IMG/VR virus record: IMGVR_UViG_3300030202_000332
Coordinates: 1 to 53,010 of that record
Strand: one strand, 5' to 3'
DNA length: 53,010 bases
From: a virus
Shown here: positions 5,857 through 13,559 of the stretch, one piece after another
Layout: each line of letters begins with the position of its first letter
Position numbering within the stretch: position 1 is the stretch's first letter
Notes under the pieces: generated by a model
The model's input: only the letters and a program-made list of their open reading frames with translations
Told to the model about the DNA's origin: nothing
The model's database searches: none
Program-made: the position numbers and the translations under genes

Positions 5857-6950
5857 AATTTATAATTTAGTCCAACTTTAATTTCTTTTAGGTTTCTATC
5901 CCAATATCTCTGCAAGGTTACTTCTGTAAATACACCTAATTTACCCCATCTAAATCCAAATACAGATCCTGCAGAATAGTCTAACCAATCTCCATCTACA
6001 AAGTTATTATAAGAATATCTTTCATCTCCACTCATTAGCTTATGTTTAGTTAGTATGTTACCGTATAAATGTAGCCAGAAGTTCTTTTTATAGTGGTAAA
6101 AGTCTAAACCTGCAACTACTGCTAAATCCGCAAAGCTACCTATCTTAGATAGTTCCTCAGCATTGTAACGATTAACTACGTTTTGAAATATACCATTACG
6201 ATAATCTGCATCACTTGCTGCTATTAAGTTTCCTTGTTGATTAAACCATAAATAGTCATAGCCTAAACTTTCTCCTGTAAATGGATCTATCATCTCGTAT
6301 AATTGATCTGTATGGTATTCGTAGGCAAGTTCCCACCAAGCATTTTGCTCTAAGTATTTTTGAATAGGATTATGCCCATAGGCTTTTGAATAACCTCTAT
6401 AGATTGAACCGACACTTAAACTTAATTTCTTACCGATAGGCAATCTAAACCTAAGCTCTGCACTTTTATAGTCTATATCAATTAATTCGTTCTTTTGATA
6501 TTCGCCTTTTGCTAACCAATACTTAGCTAAATATCTTACAAATACTTCTTGATTTTCAAACTCTCTAGAAGCTTGTCTACCTCTTGAATATTCATATAAA
6601 TACTCTAAGCCTTTATAAGCACCTATATTAGATTTTACAGATTGATTCTTTTCCGTACCATCATAGAACTTATTTCTATCTTCATATTGAAAAAAGGCTA
6701 GTTTTCTAATACCATAAGTAGCCATCATATCAGATGGGTGTTTACGAGTAGTCTCTATTAGCTCATTATCTTGAGTAACTACAAATGTTTGTGGAGCTTG
6801 TATCGAGTTAGTTTGCGAGTAAGCACCATATATAGTAGAATACTTAAATACCTTTTTAAATATGTTATCCTTTTTTTCTTGACTGTTTGCGTTTATACTT
6901 ACGATAAGAGCGCACAATATCATTATTAATTTGTTTATGTTTTTTTTCAT
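5853..6950 (-). CDS. Exported beta-rich protein, outer-membrane barrel candidate
   Basis: 365 residues. N-terminal signal peptide MKKNINKLIMILCALIVSINANSQ, typical of Bacteroidota. The mature part is rich in aromatic and alternating segments (SAELRFRLPIGKKLSLSVGS, AGSVFGFRWGKLGVFTEVTLQ) and ends KEIKVGLNYKL, a plausible C-terminal beta strand. This suggests an outer-membrane barrel or lipid-facing beta protein, but I recognise no named family. It lies directly upstream of the endolysin. Roles could be outer-membrane disruption, superinfection exclusion or receptor masking. It starts inside the 3' end of the DUF2279-like gene (86-nt overlap). Confidence 0.6.
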   Translation of the reverse strand: MKKNINKLIMILCALIVSINANSQEKKDNIFKKVFKYSTIYGAYSQTNSIQAPQTFVVTQDNELIETTRKHPSDMMATYGIRKLAFFQYEDRNKFYDGTEKNQSVKSNIGAYKGLEYLYEYSRGRQASREFENQEVFVRYLAKYWLAKGEYQKNELIDIDYKSAELRFRLPIGKKLSLSVGSIYRGYSKAYGHNPIQKYLEQNAWWELAYEYHTDQLYEMIDPFTGESLGYDYLWFNQQGNLIAASDADYRNGIFQNVVNRYNAEELSKIGSFADLAVVAGLDFYHYKKNFWLHLYGNILTKHKLMSGDERYSYNNFVDGDWLDYSAGSVFGFRWGKLGVFTEVTLQRYWDRNLKEIKVGLNYKL

Positions 6951-7380
6951 AATAATAACCTCCTTTTTGTTTATCTAGTTTTCGTTTTTTGTTTTTAGGG
7001 TTTTTTAAAATATTAATAGTTATCCCTGCTGATACACCCCCTAATACAGCTGAAAATAAATCGTTTTTATCTATCGGTGAATTTCTTACAGCTGCATCTA
7101 TAGTCTCTTTTACAATACCCATACCAATAGAAGCTGATACGCCATTCCAAAAAGCTTTTTTCTTATTAGCAGTTTTTCGATATGTAAAGTCATAAGCCAT
7201 AGCACTTGCTGTAGCTCCTACTAGAAAATGTAACCTATGTTCTGGGCTTAGTTTTTTATCGTAACTTTGAAAGGGAATATCATTAGGCGCATTGTTTTGA
7301 GATAATGTAAAAAATGTAACTAACCCTAGAAGCGTTGTGATAATAATTCTTCTATATGTTTGTTTAATTCTTCTCTCCAA
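6865..7380 (-). CDS. DUF2279/YfiM-like membrane protein
   Basis: 171 residues. N-terminal hydrophobic segment (RRIIITTLLGLVTFFTLSQ), then SPEHRLHFLVGATASAMAYDFTY, KKAFWNGVSASIGMGIVKE and NDLFSAVLGGVSAGITIN. The H-x-x-x-GA...GxxKExxD...D-L-xxxxGG pattern fits the DUF2279/YfiM lipoprotein-like family. The tail is extremely basic and is encoded in the region overlapping the next gene. Absent from unit B. Location suggests a lysis or envelope function, perhaps spanin-like; unproven. Confidence 0.6.
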   Translation of the reverse strand: MERRIKQTYRRIIITTLLGLVTFFTLSQNNAPNDIPFQSYDKKLSPEHRLHFLVGATASAMAYDFTYRKTANKKKAFWNGVSASIGMGIVKETIDAAVRNSPIDKNDLFSAVLGGVSAGITINILKNPKNKKRKLDKQKGGYYYEKKHKQINNDIVRSYRKYKRKQSRKKG

Positions 7381-7649
7381 TTTTCAGGTAGTTTTAATGT
7401 TATACCGCTTTCTATTCTTAACTCCTCCTCACCATCATTATATAAAACAATAGTAGGTAGGTATTTAATCTCTTTAAATCGTTTTGGTGCTTTAGACATA
7501 TATAAAGTTTCTATATTGTAATCCTTATAATTATCTAAAGATACCTGCTCTGCAAATTCTGCTGTATACTGAACTATCGAAATAGATTCAGTTTGTGCAA
7601 AATTAACAACCCATACAAAAAGGGCAATTCCCGTTACATTCCATTTCAT
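7326..7649 (-). CDS. Exported thioredoxin-like protein without CxxC
   Basis: 107 residues. Signal peptide MKWNVTGIALFVWVVNFAQ. The body has FxExVSLDNYKDYN, then LPTIVLYNDGEEELRIESGI, i.e. the cis-Pro strand and following beta hairpin of a thioredoxin fold. There is no CxxC, so no redox activity is expected. The unit B homologue (35,278-35,604) has near-identical N-terminal residues. It is part of the lysis/envelope cassette; role unknown. Confidence 0.65.
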   Translation of the reverse strand: MKWNVTGIALFVWVVNFAQTESISIVQYTAEFAEQVSLDNYKDYNIETLYMSKAPKRFKEIKYLPTIVLYNDGEEELRIESGITLKLPENWREELNKHIEELLSQRF

Positions 7650-7948
7650 CTATTTTTACTTATTTGATACAATCTTTCATCAATCTTATTAAGTTGTTCT
7701 TTAATTTCTCCGACTGATTTTTCTAAACCCTCTACCTTTTCATTAGTGTTAGATATTTCTGATCGAACCAATTCATCTTTATAACTCCACTCAATTTTAG
7801 AGACTTCAGGTTTAGGTAATTCTTTTGCTACAGCTATATCAGACTTTAAAGCAAAATACATACTTGCTAAACTAATAGCACCACCTACTATAATACCTAT
7901 AGTTTTAAGATCTAAAGTTACATTGGTATTCTCACCTATCTTAGTCAT
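7646..7948 (-). CDS. Membrane-anchored coiled-coil protein
   Basis: 100 residues. One hydrophobic segment near residues 17-35 (IGIIVGGAISLASMYFALK), then a proline-rich link and a coiled coil (VEGLEKSVGEIKEQLNKIDERLYQI). N-in topology with a soluble coiled coil is reminiscent of spanin or holin-accessory proteins. It overlaps both neighbours (4 and 8 nt). Well conserved in unit B (35,601-35,903). Confidence 0.65.
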   Translation of the reverse strand: MTKIGENTNVTLDLKTIGIIVGGAISLASMYFALKSDIAVAKELPKPEVSKIEWSYKDELVRSEISNTNEKVEGLEKSVGEIKEQLNKIDERLYQISKNR

Positions 7949-8120
7949 CTTTTTTTAGCTTTTTATATTTAGCTTTATATTCACTCCATCCATCAGGAGC
8001 TTTACCTTTCCATTCTATAATAGCATTATTCCCATCTAACTGTATTTTATGTGAGTGGGGGGTAGGTATGCTATTAATTTTATGTATTAATTCTTTTCTA
8101 GATTTAAAATTATATTTCAT
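7941..8120 (-). CDS. 59-residue conserved protein (IPTPHxH...APDGWSEY)
   Basis: Starts MKYNFKSRKELIHKINSIPTP and contains LDGNNAIIEWKGKAPDGWSEYKA. Unit B (35,896-36,075) is also 59 residues and conserves IPTPHxH, LDGN, AIIEW and APDGWSEY. The block of His and Trp looks like a binding site, but I know no function. The ATG overlaps the upstream gene's end; the stop overlaps the next ATG by 8 nt. Confidence 0.7.
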   Translation of the reverse strand: MKYNFKSRKELIHKINSIPTPHSHKIQLDGNNAIIEWKGKAPDGWSEYKAKYKKLKKDD

Positions 8121-8247
8121 CTTGATCCTCTTTATTTATACTTTCGTTAATTATACTTACAATTTTTTGAGCTTGAGGTAATAGCGCTATAGGCATAGTA
8201 CCAATAACCTCATTAATTCTTTTTATTTGATCTTCTGTTATTTCCAT
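8110..8247 (-). CDS. 45-residue helical protein
   Basis: Starts MEITEDQIKRINEVIGTMPIAL, then PQAQKIVSIINESIN. Two predicted helices. The unit B homologue (36,065-36,208, 47 aa) keeps the TEEQ..R.N.VI.T.PIA...QAQ.IV.I.NES pattern. Starts 2 nt before the preceding gene's stop region. Function unknown. Confidence 0.7.
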   Translation of the reverse strand: MEITEDQIKRINEVIGTMPIALLPQAQKIVSIINESINKEDQDEI

Positions 8248-8248
8248 A

Positions 8249-8500
8249 TTAATCTATATAATCATCTTGATAATTTTCAGGTAAATAGCTTTCCATTTCT
8301 GCTATCTGCTCTGCTGTTAATTCGTTTTTATAAAAATCATTAGCTAACACAAACTTAAAGTGTTCTTTAACAACTTCAACTTGTTCTTCACTTGTATTGT
8401 TATCAGCTATTTCTAAAAGTTGGTTAGGTAGTTGAAATTTAATATTATCTATATCAGACTGCCCATAACCTTTTTCTGTTGTTATTATATTTCTTTTCAT
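8249..8500 (-). CDS. Hypothetical protein following the tail fibre (possible fibre accessory)
   Basis: 83 residues from MKRNIITTEKGYGQSD; an in-frame ATG three codons upstream (8,509) is possible, but 8,500 follows the fibre stop directly (TAATTATG). Acidic, ends LPENYQDDYID. Unit B has an unrelated DUF7936-type protein here, so the slot probably encodes a fibre-specific partner or chaperone. No family recognised. Confidence 0.55.
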   Translation of the reverse strand: MKRNIITTEKGYGQSDIDNIKFQLPNQLLEIADNNTSEEQVEVVKEHFKFVLANDFYKNELTAEQIAEMESYLPENYQDDYID

Positions 8501-8502
8501 AA

Positions 8503-10203
8503 TTAGCATTTACAATTATTACACTCTTTTATTTCTTTTATTTCACTCTTTAGCTCCTGTATAGCTTTTACTAAAACAGGTACTAATCTACCATAACTAG
8601 CTTCTAATTTATCAGGATTTTCAGAGTAAACTAATTTTAAATAGTCATTATCTACCTCTTGTAAATCTTGTGCAATAAATCCTAAATCTTTTTGTCCTAC
8701 TTTACCACCATCTCTCATATCCCAATCAAAAGTAACAGGCTTTAGTTTTTCAATTATATCTAAACCATAATTAGAATCCTCTATATTTGTTTTATCTCTT
8801 TTATCTGATAAAGCTGTAATACTCGTTACTTGGCATCTTAAAGTAGTTATAGATGCATTTCCTAAAGTTATTGTATTACTAACTGAGGTTGATGATGGCT
8901 CTGAATCATAACCTATAATAGTATTATTACTCCCTGTTATATGATCCGATCCTGCAAAATAACCTATAGCTGTATTTCTAATCCCTGTAGTTACATCAGT
9001 TAAAGCATAATTACCAACTCCTACATTAAATCCACCTGTACTACTCCCTGAAACGCCTTTTAAAACACCTTTACCTACAGCTGTAATTCCTCCACCTGTA
9101 TTAAAATATCCTGCCTCATCCCCTACACAAGTTCTTTCGCCATTTGTAGTATTAGAATAACCTGCATTATAACCTATATTAGTATTATCATTCCCTGATG
9201 TTTGTGAAAATCCTGCTTGATAACCAATACTATGATGATAACTTGAAGTGTTCAATCTTGCCGCCCTATAACCTACAACAACCACACCTGTACCACCTGC
9301 ACCACCATCCTTAGCTTGATAACCAAGAATAGTACCATTTGAGCCAGTATGATTTTCGCCTGCCTCATAACCCATTATAGTATTAGAGCTTGAGGTAGTT
9401 AGAGTTTCTCCTGCCATAACTCCTACTATTGTATTACTGCCACCTGTAGTAATATCTTTTCCTGCTTGATAACCTATAGCAATATTTCTATCTCCACCAT
9501 TTAAATCTTCTAATGCTTCATAACCTATTGCTACACATTGGTAAGAGTTGCTACCTCCTGAATTACCTTTACCTGCAAAAGCACCGATAAAAACATTTCC
9601 ATAATTATTAATGCTTGGATCAACATATCTTCCCGCTTCAGTTCCCATACATACATTGTAATTAGAATCTGTTATACCTGCTCCTGCAAACTCTCCAATA
9701 CAAAGATTATCTATTCCTGAAGTTAAATTATCTGCCGCACTTGCACCCATTACAAAATTTCCTGAAGGTGTTCCTGATAAACTTGATGGGATATTAATAA
9801 AATATGCTGAATCTGAATCTACTGATACATCACTTAAATCATTTAAAGCTGATGCTCCACCTCCACCACCTGATCCGTTGGCTGCTGCTGTTATTCTACC
9901 CTGTGCATCTACTGTAATATCTGCTGAGGTATAACTACCCGCTGACACAGCTGTATCATCTAAAGCTAGTGTAATGGTATCAGATGCACCATCAACTGTA
10001 GAGGTAAGAGCAGTTCCTCCTGCTATATCTAAAGTATCTCCTGTACTTAACACTCTAGTTCCGCCTACATCCCCTGTTATATTAAAGTCTGTAAGGTTAG
10101 ATGGGCTAATTCTTACGTTATCTGTACCATCATAACCTACAACAAAATCTACATTTGCGGTACTTGTTTTTAAATCAAATTGTGAAAATTTTTTATTTGC
10201 CAT
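8503..10203 (-). CDS. Tail fibre with GYxAG repeats and S74 intramolecular chaperone
   Basis: 566 residues. N-terminal attachment domain (MANKKFSQF...VVGYDGTDNVRISPSNL, shared with the unit B fibre). After a Gly-rich linker comes a run of about 15 repeats of the type (T/N)xIGYxAG roughly every 25 residues, a trimeric beta-roll like the YadA-head repeats. The C-terminal about 100 residues form a Peptidase_S74 chaperone: LSDKRDKTNIED (Ser/Lys dyad), PVTFDW, GFIAQDLQEV, then a coiled coil. S74 domains help the trimer fold and then cut themselves off. Likely host-receptor binding. Confidence 0.85.
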   Translation of the reverse strand: MANKKFSQFDLKTSTANVDFVVGYDGTDNVRISPSNLTDFNITGDVGGTRVLSTGDTLDIAGGTALTSTVDGASDTITLALDDTAVSAGSYTSADITVDAQGRITAAANGSGGGGGASALNDLSDVSVDSDSAYFINIPSSLSGTPSGNFVMGASAADNLTSGIDNLCIGEFAGAGITDSNYNVCMGTEAGRYVDPSINNYGNVFIGAFAGKGNSGGSNSYQCVAIGYEALEDLNGGDRNIAIGYQAGKDITTGGSNTIVGVMAGETLTTSSSNTIMGYEAGENHTGSNGTILGYQAKDGGAGGTGVVVVGYRAARLNTSSYHHSIGYQAGFSQTSGNDNTNIGYNAGYSNTTNGERTCVGDEAGYFNTGGGITAVGKGVLKGVSGSSTGGFNVGVGNYALTDVTTGIRNTAIGYFAGSDHITGSNNTIIGYDSEPSSTSVSNTITLGNASITTLRCQVTSITALSDKRDKTNIEDSNYGLDIIEKLKPVTFDWDMRDGGKVGQKDLGFIAQDLQEVDNDYLKLVYSENPDKLEASYGRLVPVLVKAIQELKSEIKEIKECNNCKC

Positions 10204-10214
10204 TTTATTTTATT

Positions 10215-10379
10215 TTATTCTCTTGTTATATATGCACCTAATTCAGTAATTATATAATCACCTAGCTCAGTTAGTATCTCAAAAAACCTTGTAGGATCTA
10301 CATACTGCTCATATATATTTCCCCAAGTATCAGACACAAATCCCCAGTCTGTAGTTTCGTATATCTTACCCCACGCCAT
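10215..10379 (-). CDS. 54-residue WGxIY-motif protein
   Basis: MAWGKIYETTDWG...DTWGNIYEQY, then FFEILTELGDYIITELG. Two copies of the WG(K/N)IY pentapeptide about 15 residues apart. I use the ATG at 10,379; a longer reading back to 10,463 exists in frame but its upstream part is only the shadow of the 29-residue gene at 10,381. Homologous to 37,483-37,671 in unit B. Position between connector and fibre suggests a tail-tip or fibre attachment factor; unproven. Confidence 0.65.
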   Translation of the reverse strand: MAWGKIYETTDWGFVSDTWGNIYEQYVDPTRFFEILTELGDYIITELGAYITRE

Positions 10380-10380
10380 T

Positions 10381-10470
10381 TTAAGTAGTATATTCATAGT
10401 AGATGTCTCCCCATCCATCCTCTTCAGGAAGCCCCCACCAAGTTGTGTTATATATATTTCCAAATGCCAT
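10381..10470 (-). CDS. 29-residue WGxIY-motif microprotein
   Basis: MAFGNIYNTTWWGLPEEDGW, then GDIYYEYTT. It repeats the (F/W)GxIY...WG...WGxIY layout of the next gene, so the two look like a tandem duplication. In unit B one 62-residue protein carries an N-terminus like this gene (IYESTWWG) and a C-terminus like its neighbour. The TAA of the preceding gene overlaps its ATG (TAATG). Confidence 0.6.
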   Translation of the reverse strand: MAFGNIYNTTWWGLPEEDGWGDIYYEYTT

Positions 10471-10583
10471 TATTTATTAGTTTTATAAGTTGTTGTTATG
10501 TTTTGTGTATTATTGCTATACCAATTCATATTTAAATACTTTTTTAATTTTACTATATTTTTGTTTTTTGGTTTGTATCTCAC
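10470..10583 (-). CDS. 37-residue basic peptide, GTG start
   Basis: GTG start inside the upstream stop (GTGA), then RYKPKNKNIVKLKKYLNMNW, ending TYKTNK. Unit B keeps the GTG, the overlap, the length and the KPKxKNIVKLKK(Y/F)LNMNW core (37,671-37,784). Too short and basic to assign; conserved position between connector and WGxIY proteins. Confidence 0.65.
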   Translation of the reverse strand: MRYKPKNKNIVKLKKYLNMNWYSNNTQNITTTYKTNK

Positions 10584-11080
10584 AGTACCCATCCATTAAA
10601 GGTTGCATCAGTATCTGGGTAAACATCACTACCGCTATTCTGATTATACTCAGGAAATAAACCACTATTTTCACAAATATAATCTAGGAATCTGTTTGTA
10701 TAATACTCTGCGGTATTTCTAGCTTTTTGTACTAAGAAATCTACCTCTACTTTACTTACAGTTTCAGCGTTCTCGCTTGTATGTTTAAATACACCACCAT
10801 TCTTAATTTGATAAGCAGCGTAAGGTATATACTCAGCTTGAGCGTACCATATTAACATTGGTTGTAAATATTCGTTTACTAGTGTTAGATAGTTTCCTGC
10901 TAAACCTGCACCAGAAATATCAGCACCTATCTTATCATATAACTTAGTTCCTAAATAATTTTGTATCTCTATCTCTTGAGCTACTTTAATAAATTGTATA
11001 AATTTATCTGTATCTACATTACCATCTATTATAGAGTTTTTTACTAGATCTGTTCTTGTTATGAATAATACTGTAGCCAT
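10580..11080 (-). CDS. Head-tail connector, DUF6712-like
   Basis: 166 residues: ITRTDLVKNSIIDGNVDTDKF, then AQEIEIQNYLGTKLYDKI, WYAQAEYIPYAAYQIKNGGVF and a helical C-terminus (ARNTAEYYTNRFLDYI). This all-helical layout matches the DUF6712/gp6-like connector proteins of phages of Bacteroidota, which form the ring under the portal. It directly follows the portal gene. Over 90 percent identical to unit B by eye. Confidence 0.75.
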   Translation of the reverse strand: MATVLFITRTDLVKNSIIDGNVDTDKFIQFIKVAQEIEIQNYLGTKLYDKIGADISGAGLAGNYLTLVNEYLQPMLIWYAQAEYIPYAAYQIKNGGVFKHTSENAETVSKVEVDFLVQKARNTAEYYTNRFLDYICENSGLFPEYNQNSGSDVYPDTDATFNGWVL

Positions 11081-11083
11081 CTT

Positions 11084-13018
11084 TTATCTTTTTAAATTAT
11101 CATAAGTGAATCCCATCTTATTCCAATAAGCAGCGGTATAACCCTCATACTGCATATTTCTAGGTGCTATAGCTACCTTTTTAGCATTAGTCTTAGGTTT
11201 AAAACCATCACTTATAGCTTTATTTGTGCTTACTGTATTACCTAAACTTCTATCACCATCTTTTCTAGCGTATATCTTTCTAGTGAAGCGATGAAAACAT
11301 CGAGCCCCGCCTTTGTACAGCCAGATCGAATATGTTGCTGCACCACCTTCTCCAAAGCCTGGATTAACTGCTTTATCAGTCATAGCTATAATATCCTCTT
11401 TACGATAAACTTTATTAGCTGCCATCATTTTCTTACAAAACTCTCTAGATGAATCAGCTTTACCAGGTGCTTTAGTGTACATATATCTTACTAAGTATGT
11501 AACATCATCTTTCTTTTTACTTTTCCCATCTTGCTCACTCTCTTTGTATGGAGTTGCTTTACCTACTCTAGCTAATTTTACTTCGTTGTTTAGTTGCTCA
11601 ATATTTGCATCTAATTCATCTTCTAAGTCATAGTCAACCTCGTGCTCATCTATTAAATCATACTCTTTTAATAAGTCATCTTCGTTTTCTCCTAAATCTA
11701 TGAACTTATCTAATTCAGAAAGATTTGTAACCTCTGAGTGATCTTTACAAGGCATATACCAAACCATATCACCCTCTTTGTGTTCGTGGTAACCCTCGCA
11801 TCCCATTTCTTTAGCTTTCTCTATAGCCTTTTCTTTAGTATCATAAACCTCTTGCCCATCTATCTTTTTTAGCTTAACACCTGTCTCCTCTTCTCTAGTT
11901 TCTGCATCCATTACATTAGTTAAGTCTGTAAATTCAAGTGGCTGAAGCGTTTTAAAGTATAAATGAAGCGAGATATCATTGTAGCCTAGTATTTTATCAA
12001 AAGCATTAATTAAAAGCGTTTGAAAAGGGCGTATAACCATATTATCCATTAATATGCTAGCGGTTTTTAGCTCATCAGCATTACTACCAAAGCCTGTGTT
12101 ATCTTTTACACCAAGTAGCATAGGGCTTACAACTCTATGTGCTACCATAATCTTTTTAGAACTTTCATCACTTAAAAACTGGTACTGATTGTGAGCATCA
12201 CTTAATTGAATTGGCTCGATTGTTGCAGCTGTACTCGGATCATCATTAAAAGCTAATATAAACTTACCAGCATTACTAGAGCCTGAAAATTTCTCATAGA
12301 TACGCCTTTCTATCATCTCTCTTTCTTCGGGTGATGGAGTACCATTATTCATATTAATTAACATACTAGGTGCTAAACCTTGCAAAATATTATTTAGGTG
12401 ATAATTAGATATTTCCTGTTCCAACTCGGCATATTGTGTACCTCCCTCATAATCTGGTGGTGAGTAGTATTTGTATCCTGATCTATAAGGCTTAACATAA
12501 AGTATTTCTAAGCCCTCATTAGACATACCAAAAGCAGGTATTCTTTTTAAATCATTGCCTCTACGATATTTAGCCCAGTCATTAAAGTAAAAATAAGCAG
12601 GTATCTCACCTTTCTCGTTACACTTTTCAGCCCTTAGAGTTTCTACAGGTATGTGTTCTAGTTTTACGATTCTACTTCTATCTTTAGAATAAATCACCTG
12701 TATTGCACATTGTCCCATTAATTTAAGATCAGAGCTTAATCTTCTTACTACCTCATCTTGAAATAAAGACTTCATTTGAGCGTATTCATTAGGCTTTCTA
12801 CTAGAATCAGTAGCATCTAAACCTTTTCCGTAGATCATCTCTGAAATACCATTAATAATAGCCATATTAGTAGGTGAGCCATTATACCTATCTATTAAGT
12901 ATTGAAAATAGTTATTATCTGATCCAAATTCTACCCAGTCACTTCCAGCTTTCTCCTTTACTTGAGGAGAGGTGTAAGTGCTTAAGTTAACAATACTTAA
13001 TTGTGTTTTATTTTTCAT
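11084..13018 (-). CDS. Portal protein with C-terminal Cys/His and head-morphogenesis-like extension
   Basis: 644 residues. Residues about 1-370 form a portal body: PTNMAIINGISEMIYGKGLDA, LMGQCAIQVIYSKD, HVPVETLRAEK-like and SDESSKKIMVAHRVVSPMLLG. Then a linker segment with CEGYHEHKEGDMVWYMPCKDH, a C-H-H-C-H set that could bind zinc. The last about 170 residues (SREFCKKMM...GGARCFHRFTRKIY) resemble the small C-terminal module found on phage head-morphogenesis proteins. About 150-200 residues longer than a minimal portal, so probably a portal/minor-head fusion. Forms the DNA entry vertex. Confidence 0.8.
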   Translation of the reverse strand: MKNKTQLSIVNLSTYTSPQVKEKAGSDWVEFGSDNNYFQYLIDRYNGSPTNMAIINGISEMIYGKGLDATDSSRKPNEYAQMKSLFQDEVVRRLSSDLKLMGQCAIQVIYSKDRSRIVKLEHIPVETLRAEKCNEKGEIPAYFYFNDWAKYRRGNDLKRIPAFGMSNEGLEILYVKPYRSGYKYYSPPDYEGGTQYAELEQEISNYHLNNILQGLAPSMLINMNNGTPSPEEREMIERRIYEKFSGSSNAGKFILAFNDDPSTAATIEPIQLSDAHNQYQFLSDESSKKIMVAHRVVSPMLLGVKDNTGFGSNADELKTASILMDNMVIRPFQTLLINAFDKILGYNDISLHLYFKTLQPLEFTDLTNVMDAETREEETGVKLKKIDGQEVYDTKEKAIEKAKEMGCEGYHEHKEGDMVWYMPCKDHSEVTNLSELDKFIDLGENEDDLLKEYDLIDEHEVDYDLEDELDANIEQLNNEVKLARVGKATPYKESEQDGKSKKKDDVTYLVRYMYTKAPGKADSSREFCKKMMAANKVYRKEDIIAMTDKAVNPGFGEGGAATYSIWLYKGGARCFHRFTRKIYARKDGDRSLGNTVSTNKAISDGFKPKTNAKKVAIAPRNMQYEGYTAAYWNKMGFTYDNLKR

Positions 13019-13380
13019 ATTATAATATAATCATTATCGTAAGCATCTGTGCCAGTTGGAACTGTATATGATCCATCATTAACTGAGTAGTAATCGTTGT
13101 TAGACTGATTAATAGTTTGATCTGTACAGAAAATCTTATCCTTATAAATGATACTTGCGCCATCTTTTACAGTCAAATCATAAAACCTACCCTCTACTAA
13201 TACAGGGCTTAATACTTTAGATATTACTAAATAATTCTTATTTGTTGTTGTACTTATTGATGAGTATGTAGTTGAGGTATTCGTTGAATCATCTCTTAAT
13301 ATCATACTAACAGTACCTGCATAACTTCTAGGAATTATATTTAGAGTTTGTGATGATGCTGATGTTGTTAAGTGTATCAT
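13015..13380 (-). CDS. Beta-rich virion protein upstream of portal
   Basis: 121 residues, Ser/Thr-rich, beta-sandwich-like (TVSMILRDDSTNTSTTY, YDLTVKDGASIIYKDKIFC), acidic end. It has a 4-nt overlap with the portal gene and is headed by the late element at 13,386-13,411 exactly 5 nt before the ATG. Likely a head or neck decoration protein; family unknown. Unit B equivalent 40,212-40,577. Confidence 0.65.
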   Translation of the reverse strand: MIHLTTSASSQTLNIIPRSYAGTVSMILRDDSTNTSTTYSSISTTTNKNYLVISKVLSPVLVEGRFYDLTVKDGASIIYKDKIFCTDQTINQSNNDYYSVNDGSYTVPTGTDAYDNDYIII

Positions 13381-13385
13381 ACCTA

Positions 13386-13411
13386 TATAACGTACTTTCT
13401 TTAGATTTTGT
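13386..13411 (-). promoter_or_regulatory. Late element: ACAAAA-N12-ACGTTATA, 5 nt before ATG
   Basis: Minus strand ACAAAA (13,406-13,411), 12 nt, ACGTTATA (13,386-13,393), then TAGGT and the ATG. It lies 4 nt after the T-run of the terminator at 13,416. One of ten instances of this geometry in the window. Confidence 0.7.
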
Positions 13412-13415
13412 ACAT

Positions 13416-13448
13416 AAAAAAAGAGAGGCGTATTACTACAACCTCCCT
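13416..13448 (-). terminator. Intrinsic terminator 1 of 3
   Basis: Minus strand stem AGGGAGG/CCTCTCT (one G-T), 13-nt loop, then a T-run. Nearest of three terminators between the tail-tube candidate and the late element of the portal unit. Confidence 0.65.
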
Positions 13449-13477
13449 CTTATTACATTCAATCTACTACAATATAC

Positions 13478-13505
13478 AAAAAAAAAGGGAAGTACAAAAC
13501 TTCCC
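13478..13505 (-). terminator. Intrinsic terminator 2 of 3
   Basis: Minus strand perfect 7-bp stem GGGAAGT/ACTTCCC, loop TTTGT, then nine T. Unit B has no counterpart. Confidence 0.75.
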
Positions 13506-13559
13506 CTCTAACAAAAACTAATATTTATGAAAACTTAAATTAAGTCTAAGTAAAGATAT

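Noticed and set aside
7326-7649. Redox thioredoxin
   Set aside because: The fold features are present but no CxxC or other catalytic Cys pair exists in either unit.
8700-9760. Diversity-generating retroelement target in the fibre
   Set aside because: No reverse transcriptase or template repeat is present, and the repeats are ordinary GYxAG structural repeats.
10380-10463. N-terminal extension of the WGxIY gene to 10,463
   Set aside because: The extended part is only a frame-shifted reading of the 29-residue gene at 10,381-10,470, which has its own ATG and the family motif.
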